Shown here one piece after another: positions 7,265 to 12,026 of a stretch of 12,026 bases of DNA. The stretch spans positions 1 through 12,026 of the forward strand of contig JAQBYL010000085.1 of assembly GCA_027622495.1 (NCBI GenBank), given 5' to 3'. Origin of the DNA: Pseudomonadota bacterium (GTDB taxonomy: Bacteria > Pseudomonadota > Gammaproteobacteria > Pseudomonadales > Azotimanducaceae). Position numbers and translations under genes: made by a program. Each line of letters opens with the position of its first letter. Positions within the stretch are counted from its first letter, which is position 1. The notes below the pieces were generated by a model. It made no database searches. It had not been told where the DNA came from and saw only the letters and a list, made by a program, of their open reading frames with translations.

Positions 7265-8476
7265 GTGATCGCCATCATGATGGCGGCGGCCAGCGGTGTG
7301 ACCATGGCGATGGGCATGCTGAACTTTGGCCTCTTCATCAAGCCCATGGGCGATGAGTTAGGCATCACGAGGGCGGCGTTCGGCTGGGCGCAGAGTCTTC
7401 GCCAACTGTCGAGCGCTGCCACCGGACCTTTTTACGGTTGGGCCGTAGACCGCTATGGATCACGCTGGTTGCTGGCGCTGGCAGTTCTGGCGAGTGCCTG
7501 CGTGCTGGTGGTGCTGAGCAGGATCGACGACGAGCGCGGCATGCTCATTTGTTTTCTGCTGTTAGGTCTGACTGGCCTGGGCGCGCCTGGTGCTCTGCTG
7601 ACAAGTGTGCCGGTCCTGAAATGGTTTGAGCACAAACGCGGTAAGGCGGTGGCCGTGATGTCGCTGGGGGTGCCGATCGGTGCTCTGGTTTTTTTACCGC
7701 TGACCCAGTATCTGATTGACAGTGTCGGCTGGCGCAACACCTGGGTAGTCCTTGGTGTAATGGGAGCGGTCCTGATTGTGCCTGCCTGTGTTGTGCTGGT
7801 TCGAAGGCAGCCGGAAGACATGGGCCTGCATCCGGATGGAGGTGCCCCGGGCGACGCTGCAGGCATTATTTATACCCGCAACTGGACCTTAAGTGAGACG
7901 TTGCGCACACCGGAATTCTGGTGGCTGACGGTGGTCTTCGGGCTGGTCACGCTGAGCATCTCCAGTGTCGGTCTGCACAGGATGGCGGCATTCATGGATC
8001 GCGGCCTGGATCCCATGCTGATTGCCTGGGCAACTGCGCTGGATGCAGTGCTTGCAGGTCTGGCAACGTTCCTGATGGGCATGGCGAGCGGTACCATCGC
8101 CTCCCGGTATCTTGGCGCTGTGGGTTTCATGTGTCTCAGTCTGAGTGTGGTCCTCACGATCTTCAGCGACACCACCCTCACCATGTTTGCAGCCATGGGT
8201 CTTTTCGGGTTCGGTATCGGCGGCATGATGTTCCTGCAGAACATCATCTGGGCGGAGTATTTCGGTCGCGTTCATCTGGGCAAAATACGCGGTGTAGTGA
8301 TGCCGATTACCCTGGTGCTGGGGGCAGCCGGTGCGCCGATTGCGGGTTATGTGCATGATGGCACCGGAACTTACGATCCCGTTTGGTGGGTTGGTGCCGT
8401 GCTGATGGTGGTGGGGGCTGTGATCGTCATCATGATCAAACCGCCCACCGCACCTGTTGAACAGCGGGTGGGTTAA
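7265..8476 (+). CDS. MFS transporter (monocarboxylate/oxalate-formate antiporter-like)
   Basis: A 403-residue major facilitator permease with about twelve hydrophobic segments. The loop between helices 2 and 3 has the MFS signature Gly-Trp-Ala-Val-Asp62-Arg-Tyr-Gly-Ser-Arg67, and the loop before helix 7 carries the typical 'Pro-Glu-Asp-Met-Gly-Leu-x-Pro-Asp-Gly' segment of transporters annotated as OFA/MCT-like, which move small carboxylates. The substrate is not determinable. The first conventional start codon is GTG 7265, but the frame is open upstream to 7211 and encodes Arg-Arg-Leu-Tyr-Tyr-Gly-Trp-Val, which resembles the usual N-terminal motif of this subfamily. No ATG, GTG or TTG lies there, only CTG at 7229, which overlaps the upstream TGA as CTGA. 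The true start may therefore be CTG 7229 (415 residues). No clear ribosome binding site precedes either start. It ends four bases from the oppositely oriented SDR gene. Confidence 0.9.
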   Translation: MIAIMMAAASGVTMAMGMLNFGLFIKPMGDELGITRAAFGWAQSLRQLSSAATGPFYGWAVDRYGSRWLLALAVLASACVLVVLSRIDDERGMLICFLLLGLTGLGAPGALLTSVPVLKWFEHKRGKAVAVMSLGVPIGALVFLPLTQYLIDSVGWRNTWVVLGVMGAVLIVPACVVLVRRQPEDMGLHPDGGAPGDAAGIIYTRNWTLSETLRTPEFWWLTVVFGLVTLSISSVGLHRMAAFMDRGLDPMLIAWATALDAVLAGLATFLMGMASGTIASRYLGAVGFMCLSLSVVLTIFSDTTLTMFAAMGLFGFGIGGMMFLQNIIWAEYFGRVHLGKIRGVVMPITLVLGAAGAPIAGYVHDGTGTYDPVWWVGAVLMVVGAVIVIMIKPPTAPVEQRVG

Positions 8477-8480
8477 CCAG

Positions 8481-9257
8481 TCAGCTGATGCTGCGTCCGC
8501 CGTCCACCGGCAGGCAGACACCGGTCAGGAAAGAGGCTTCTTCAGAGGCCAGAAAACAAACCGATGCAGCCACGTCCTCAGGTTCTGTGAGGCGGCGAAG
8601 CGGTATTCCCTTGATCAGCGCGGCGCGATTCGCGTCGGGTAACTCGTCAGTTCCCAGAGCGCTCTTCATGAAGCCGGTGTCTGCCGCCACCGGGTTCACC
8701 GCGTTCACCCGGATGTTATAACGGGCCAGTTCCACCGCCAGACCGCGGGTCATGGTCATCACAGCCCCTTTGGTCGCGTTGTAGACTGTGACGCCTGGTC
8801 TGGGTGCCACAGCACCAATTGAGGCGGTATTGATGATCACGCCGCCGCCACCACGCTGCATCACCGGGATCGCGTACTTACAGCCGAGCCACACACCTTT
8901 GGTGTTGGTGGCAAACACACGGTCATATTCGTCTTCAGACAGCTCCCACGCGGGACCGGACAGATGCGAAAAACCGGCGTTGTTGACAAGTATGTCGACG
9001 CCACCGAATGCATCCACTGTGCGCTGGATCAGAGCTTCGACTGCGTGTGCGTCTGATACGTCGGTGTGTTGAAAAAGGGCTTTCGCGCCTGTGTCGACCA
9101 GTGAGTCGGCGACCGCCTGCCCATTGCCGGTATTCACATCGGCGACGACCACAGCAGCCCCTTCTGCTGCGAGCCTGGACGCGATTGCCCGACCAAAGCC
9201 GGACCCGGCACCGGTTACGATTGCAGTTTTGCCTGCGAAGCGGCTTGATGCGTTCAT
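8481..9257 (-). CDS. short-chain dehydrogenase/reductase (SDR), classical type
   Basis: A 258-residue oxidoreductase of the classical SDR family, of typical length. The Rossmann nucleotide motif is Thr15-Gly-Ala-Gly-Ser-Gly-Phe-Gly22. Asp40 at the end of the second strand predicts NAD(H) rather than NADP(H). The Asn92-Asn-Ala-Gly95 motif and the catalytic set Ser146, Tyr159 and Lys163 (Tyr-Asn-Ala-Thr-Lys) are intact. The C-terminus has the usual Phe-Leu-Thr-Gly-Val-x-Leu-Pro-Val-Asp-Gly-Gly. It probably oxidises or reduces a secondary alcohol or keto group; the substrate cannot be read from sequence. Its ATG overlaps the cupin stop (ATGA), with no strong ribosome binding site of its own, so it should be translated by coupling to the cupin. 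Its 3' end faces the MFS gene with a four-base gap, so the two transcripts converge. Confidence 0.94.
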   Translation of the reverse strand: MNASSRFAGKTAIVTGAGSGFGRAIASRLAAEGAAVVVADVNTGNGQAVADSLVDTGAKALFQHTDVSDAHAVEALIQRTVDAFGGVDILVNNAGFSHLSGPAWELSEDEYDRVFATNTKGVWLGCKYAIPVMQRGGGGVIINTASIGAVAPRPGVTVYNATKGAVMTMTRGLAVELARYNIRVNAVNPVAADTGFMKSALGTDELPDANRAALIKGIPLRRLTEPEDVAASVCFLASEEASFLTGVCLPVDGGRSIS

Positions 9258-9589
9258 TCGGGTCTGGCCGATGCAAAGAACACGAGCAGGGTCATGTCTT
9301 CTTCGATTTCAAAAAACGAGTGGGTTTCGTCGGCCTGAATGAACAGGGCAGTCCCAGCGGTAATCTCTTTTTCGCCATCGCCCACCTTGAGTCGGGCGCG
9401 GCCTTCCAGCACGTAGTACATCTCGTCTTCATCATGCGGTGTCTGCATGTCCTTGGAGCCTTTCTTCAGCCGGTAAAGGCCGCAGGAAAGCGAAGGAACC
9501 CGCAGAAATTCTTTGTAGGCGACCGGTTTGTCACCAAGATTTGCGCGTAACGCATTGATATCCATCACCTTCCAGGTGTCACCAGCCAC
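9254..9589 (-). CDS. small cupin-domain protein
   Basis: A 111-residue single-domain cupin. The first cupin motif is Pro-His52-Asp-Glu54-Asp-Glu56-Met-Tyr-Tyr-Val-Leu-Glu-Gly, followed by Ala-Arg-Leu-Lys-Val-Gly; the second holds Asp-Glu-Thr-His90. His52, Glu54 or Glu56, and His90 are the likely metal ligands. The first His of the textbook His-x-His motif is Thr50 here, as I recall for other members of this Pro-His-x-Glu-Asp-Glu subgroup. Such proteins may be small-molecule-binding enzymes, isomerases or dioxygenases; nothing decides between these. The start is GTG at 9587-9589 on this strand, supported by AAGGAG six bases upstream. It is the first gene of a two-gene unit with the SDR (ATGA overlap) and diverges from the selenoprotein gene across 120 bases. 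Confidence 0.88.
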   Translation of the reverse strand: MAGDTWKVMDINALRANLGDKPVAYKEFLRVPSLSCGLYRLKKGSKDMQTPHDEDEMYYVLEGRARLKVGDGEKEITAGTALFIQADETHSFFEIEEDMTLLVFFASARPE

Positions 9590-9595
9590 ACGAAA

Positions 9596-9600
9596 CTCCT
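9596..9600 (-). promoter_or_regulatory. ribosome binding site of the cupin gene
   Basis: On the minus strand AGGAG sits six bases before the GTG start at 9589 and is preceded by an A. It decides the GTG over the in-frame ATG eight codons further in. Confidence 0.7.
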
Positions 9601-9696
9601 TATCCTGATACTGTTTGAGTCAATGGTCGATCAGGGCCGGTCAATTGTACAGGTTCGTTCGTCCGCGGGTTTGCGTTAGCATCGTGTTCAGACAAC

Positions 9697-9703
9697 GAGG
9701 AGG
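9697..9703 (+). promoter_or_regulatory. ribosome binding site that favours a GTG start
   Basis: GAGGAGG directly abuts ATG 9704, which is too close for normal initiation, but lies six bases before the in-frame GTG at 9710. The GTG is therefore the better start for the selenoprotein gene. Confidence 0.65.
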
Positions 9704-9709
9704 ATGCGC

Positions 9710-10807
9710 GTGTTAATAGAGTCTCTCGAGATAAGCAAAACACAGTTTGAGGCAGGGACCGGTTTTCAGTTGAAGCCGGACAGGGCATGTAAAGGGGCGG
9801 TCTGTATCCCGCTTGATGGCGCACCGGGTGCGCGCATTGATGTGCGCAAGGTGGCTGCCAGGCTCGGGATGGCGCTGGTTCACGATGAGCCACACAAACG
9901 TTGGGCCCTGGGCCCCGAAACGATCGGCAACCGGGCGCTCACCACAGCAGTAGCCGCCGATCTGCGTCTGCCGGACGTAAACGGTAATGAGTTCCGCCTT
10001 TCGGATCTGCGTGGCCAGAAGGTGCTGTTGTATGCCTGGGCGCCTTACTGAGGCTGCTCAGGTGATCTGCCCGTGTGGCAGAAACTGCGATCTGAGCTTC
10101 ATCCTCTGGGCCTCGAAATTGTTACGGTGGGCCTGGATACCCTGGGCGTAGACGGTTGTAAGCACTTTATTGATGCGGCCAAAGCCGAGCATCCGTCATT
10201 GATCGATCAGCACCATGTGCTGGCGGATCGCTTCGGGGTGATCAATATCCCGAGCAGCATCTGGATCAATGAGCATGGCGTGATCGTCAGACCGGCCGAA
10301 GCCGCACCGGCACCGCCTTCAGACCGCCGCTTGCCCAATGTCGACATGCCGGCGCAGATGCCGCAGCGCATGCAGGACATGCTCGCGGAGGTAGTCAAGA
10401 TGCCCAATGATTCACAGGCCTATCACGACGGGCTTCGTGACTGGGTGAGCAAGGGTGCCGACAGCCGGTACGCCCTCAGTGAAGAAGAAGTCATTGCGAG
10501 ATCACAACCCAGGAGTGCTGCGACCTCGGAAGGTCATGCGCATTTCGAAATTGCCGCAGCGCTGGAGGCAGAGGGTCGTCACGCGTTGGCGATCCCGCAT
10601 TATCGGCGGGCGCACGAACTGGTGCCGGACAGCTGGACCTTCCGCCGTCAGGCATGGTCGTTAGAAACCCATGGCGACAATCCACTGGCCAGGTTCTGGC
10701 AGGGACCAGATCCGCAGTCACCCGAGAGTTGGCCCTACCCGGGTGACTGGTTAGGCGACGTGCAGGCTGGTGGAGCTGAGAACTACAACGCCAGATTCAA
10801 GCCCTGA
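9710..10807 (+). CDS. putative selenoprotein: thioredoxin-like redoxin with U-Gly-Cys motif and TPR-like tail (TGA at 10049 read as Sec)
   Basis: One 365-residue protein results if the in-frame TGA at 10049-10051 is read as selenocysteine. Order: an N-terminal domain (about 1-78) with Cys27 and Cys32; a redoxin/thioredoxin fold (about 80-200) starting Leu-Arg-Leu-Pro-Asp-Val-Asn-Gly, with Sec-Gly-Cys at 114-116 right after Ala-Trp-Ala-Pro-Tyr, and a probable cis-Pro at 181 (Asn-Ile-Pro-Ser); then a helical C-terminal region with one TPR-like unit (about 276-316). The Sec aligns with the nucleophilic first Cys of thioredoxin CxxC; relatives I recall have Trp-Ala-Ser-Trp-Cys-Gly-Cys there. Both halves are in the same frame and neither makes a whole fold alone. 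There is no signal peptide, so it is likely cytoplasmic. It probably reduces peroxides or disulfides, but the substrate is unknown. The start is GTG 9710; ATG 9704 is the alternative. The next SDR gene begins 25 bases later. The main alternative is a nonsense mutation. Confidence 0.85.
10049..10051 (+). other. recoded TGA, predicted selenocysteine codon
   Basis: TGA follows codons for Trp-Ala-Pro-Tyr and precedes Gly-Cys. It is the only stop in this frame between 9710 and 10805, and it occupies the redox-active position of the thioredoxin fold. Confidence 0.85.
10056..10097 (+). promoter_or_regulatory. predicted bacterial SECIS stem-loop
   Basis: Just 3' of the TGA, GCTCAG (10056-10061) pairs with CTGAGC (10092-10097) as a 6-bp lower stem. 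After an asymmetric internal loop, TCTGCC (10066-10071) pairs with GGCAGA (10077-10082) as a 6-bp upper stem capped by the 5-base loop CGTGT (10072-10076). The loop has G in its second position followed by U, and that G is 22 bases after the TGA. A G-U in a small apical loop at about this distance is what SelB recognises in known bacterial SECIS elements such as E. coli fdhF. The internal loop before the upper stem is larger than the single bulged U of fdhF. Found by eye; no folding energy was computed. Confidence 0.7.
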
Positions 10808-10832
10808 AACAGGAGCACGGACGGGAGCAGGT

Positions 10833-11807
10833 ATGGAGAGTTTTGCAGACAGAATTGCGGTAGTGACGGGCGGTGGGACGGGCATGGGGCGCGAACTCGC
10901 CCGAAAGCTTGCGGCCGCGGGGGCGCATGTGGCCATGTGTGATGTATCTGCAGAAAACATGGCAGAAACCCGTCGACTGTGTCTGATCGGTTCGCCTGAC
11001 ATTCGCGTGACCACGCACCTTTGTGATGTTTCTAACGAAACACAGGTGCTTGGCTTTCGTGATGAAGTGATGGAGCAGCACGACACCGGGCACGTCAACC
11101 TGGTTTTCAACAACGCTGGTATCGGCGGCGGCGGTGAATTCGTTGATGGTGATCGGGATGAATGGGAACGTACCTTTGCGGTGTGCTGGTACGGCGTTTA
11201 CTACAGCAGCCGTGCGTTCATGCCCTTGCTGATTGCCAGTGACGAAGGTGTCCTGGTGAACACCAGCAGTGTGAATGGGTTCTGGGCGAGCATAGGTGCC
11301 GGTGTCCCTCACACTGCCTACAGTGCAGCGAAGTTTGCCGTCAAGGGTTTCACCGAAGCGCTGATCACCGACCTGCGCCTCAATGCCCCGCATGTCAAAT
11401 GCGCCGTAGTCATGCCAGGCCATATCGGGACATCGATCGGGCTGAACACCAGCCAGGTGTTAGGCAAAGGCAGCGCGCTTGAAATGACAGATGACGCCGT
11501 GGCTGACGTTCGCAAGCGCATGCTGAAGCGAGGTCTGCCGGTTTCGAACGTGCCGGACGAGCATCTGCGCCATCTGATGCATCAACGGGCAATCGACTTT
11601 CGCGACAAGGCGCCCTGCAGTGCGGAGCAGGCGGCGGACATTATTTTAACCGGTGTGCGGGAAGGGCGCTGGCGCATTCTGGTAGGTGATGATGCACAGG
11701 CTGTGGACCGCATTGTGCGTGAAGATCCGGTGTCAGCGTATGACGACGACTTCGTACAACGGCTAATGGCGATCGGCCACTTCCGTGGTCTGATGCGTGA
11801 AGAATGA
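10833..11807 (+). CDS. SDR family oxidoreductase with C-terminal extension
   Basis: A 324-residue SDR. The nucleotide motif is Thr12-Gly-Gly-Gly-Thr-Gly-Met-Gly19, with Asp37 after the second strand (NAD preference expected). Asn93-Asn-Ala-Gly96, Ser145/Ser146, Tyr163 and Lys167 (Tyr-Ser-Ala-Ala-Lys) complete the catalytic set. At about 324 residues it exceeds the usual 250: there is an insert around 205-265 (charged, helical, after Pro-Gly-His-Ile-Gly-Thr) and a C-terminal stretch ending Phe-Arg-Gly-Leu-Met-Arg-Glu-Glu that resembles SDRs whose C-terminus contains 'Trp-Arg-Ile-Leu-Val-Gly-Asp-Asp-Ala'. ATG 10833 is preceded by GGGAG at 10823-10827; the frame is open further upstream to a GTG at 10770, inside the selenoprotein gene, but that would add a 21-residue non-conserved leader. 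It lies 25 bases after the selenoprotein gene, likely in one transcript. The substrate is unknown. Confidence 0.92.
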   Translation: MESFADRIAVVTGGGTGMGRELARKLAAAGAHVAMCDVSAENMAETRRLCLIGSPDIRVTTHLCDVSNETQVLGFRDEVMEQHDTGHVNLVFNNAGIGGGGEFVDGDRDEWERTFAVCWYGVYYSSRAFMPLLIASDEGVLVNTSSVNGFWASIGAGVPHTAYSAAKFAVKGFTEALITDLRLNAPHVKCAVVMPGHIGTSIGLNTSQVLGKGSALEMTDDAVADVRKRMLKRGLPVSNVPDEHLRHLMHQRAIDFRDKAPCSAEQAADIILTGVREGRWRILVGDDAQAVDRIVREDPVSAYDDDFVQRLMAIGHFRGLMREE

Positions 11808-11851
11808 GCAAGTGTTATTGTTGTGAAGATAACGACTGACAGAGGCGATTG

Positions 11852-12026
11852 ATGATGGACATCGGGGTGTGTGTAGCGTCCCACATAGGCGACATCGGCT
11901 ATGTGGTTCGAGCAGAAGAACTGGGTTACAGCCACGCCTGGCTCGCAGACAGCCAGATGCTGTGGTCGGACTGTTATGCAGCACTTGCACTGGCTGCGGA
12001 CAAAACCAGCCGCATCAACATCGGTA
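11852..12026 (+). CDS. LLM-class (luciferase-like) flavin/F420-dependent oxidoreductase, 5' fragment
   Basis: The first 58 codons of a gene running off the end of the window. The protein starts Met-Met-Asp-Ile-Gly-Val-Cys-Val-Ala-Ser, followed by a helix with Ala-Glu-Glu-Leu-Gly-Tyr-Ser-His-Ala-Trp-Leu-Ala-Asp-Ser-Gln, then Leu-Ala-Leu-Ala-Ala-Asp-Lys-Thr-Ser-Arg-Ile. This is the first beta-alpha-beta unit of the bacterial luciferase-like TIM barrel, in which Glu-x-Leu-Gly-(Tyr/Phe)-x-x-x-Trp-x-x-Asp-(Ser/His) is characteristic. Members use FMNH2 or F420; which one applies cannot be told from this piece. AGAGG at 11841-11845 supports ATG 11852, six bases on. It lies 44 bases after the SDR, so it is probably in the same operon. 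Confidence 0.87.
   Translation, partial: MMDIGVCVASHIGDIGYVVRAEELGYSHAWLADSQMLWSDCYAALALAADKTSRINIG

Larger units (their letters stand above)
9590..9709. promoter_or_regulatory. divergent intergenic region between cupin and selenoprotein genes
   Basis: These 120 bases separate two divergent transcription units, so promoters for both should lie here. No convincing -35/-10 pair could be assigned on either strand. A short tandem GTTC repeat (GTTCGTTCGT, 9654-9663) and the self-complementary CAATTG and TGTACA next to it are the only small patterns seen; none can be tied to a regulator. Confidence 0.4.

Noticed and set aside
7889..8521. Minus-strand open frame of 210 codons opposite the MFS gene
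   Set aside because: The translation is His, Gln and Thr-rich without hydrophobic core patterns, as expected for the antisense of a membrane protein gene.
9654..9663. Tandem GTTC repeat in the divergent gap as a regulator site
   Set aside because: It is only ten bases long, with no second copy or dyad partner; chance is a sufficient explanation.
10049..10051. TGA as a genuine stop ending one gene and leaving a separate downstream gene at 10073
   Set aside because: The frame stays open across it, the two parts together make one thioredoxin fold, the stop is at the redox-active residue, and a SECIS-like hairpin follows. A nonsense mutation stays possible but explains less.
10056..10074. Alternative smaller hairpin CAG-GTGAT-CTG as the SECIS apical loop
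   Set aside because: It has only a 3-bp upper stem, lies nearer the TGA than known elements, and competes with the perfect 6-bp TCTGCC/GGCAGA stem.

Overview
The window looks like chromosomal DNA from a marine-type gammaproteobacterium. The main reason is a YhcB/ZapG (DUF1043) gene, a family largely restricted to Gammaproteobacteria. A CaiB-type CoA transferase, a formylglycine-type sulfatase, two SDR dehydrogenases and a luciferase-like monooxygenase fit a metabolically versatile heterotroph. GC content is moderately high and genes are tightly packed, with several start/stop overlaps and several non-ATG starts. I see no rRNA, tRNA, insertion sequence, CRISPR array or phage gene, and no gene-free stretch longer than about 120 bases.

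Layout: (1) 1-1967, plus strand: 3' end of a family III CoA transferase, then a cytoplasmic sulfatase-like hydrolase. (2) 2033-3977, plus: a c-type cytochrome-like lipoprotein, a translationally coupled membrane-anchored protein, and a YhcB/ZapG homologue with an unusually long acidic tail. (3) 4011-8476, plus: a membrane-anchored orphan glutamate-synthase domain protein, an exported TPR protein and an MFS transporter that may start at a rare CTG codon. (4) 8481-9589, minus: a cupin and an SDR overlapping by ATGA, convergent with the MFS gene. (5) 9710-12026, plus: a split-looking thioredoxin-fold gene, a second SDR and the 5' end of a luciferase-like flavin/F420 oxidoreductase.

The most interesting locus is 9710-10807. 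A conventional gene caller would give two ORFs separated by TGA at 10049-10051. They are in the same frame and join into one thioredoxin-like protein in which the TGA lies exactly at the redox-active position (Trp-Ala-Pro-Tyr-[TGA]-Gly-Cys). Just downstream is a two-tier stem-loop with a GU-containing apical loop at the spacing expected of a bacterial SECIS element. I interpret it as a selenoprotein with a U-x-C redox motif, an N-terminal extension and a C-terminal TPR-like tail. The Sec machinery (selA, selB, selC, selD) is not in this window and would have to be elsewhere in the genome.

Functional links between neighbours are mostly inference. The CoA transferase, sulfatase, MFS, cupin, SDR and LLM genes could serve catabolism of some organic substrate, but nothing here fixes the substrate.
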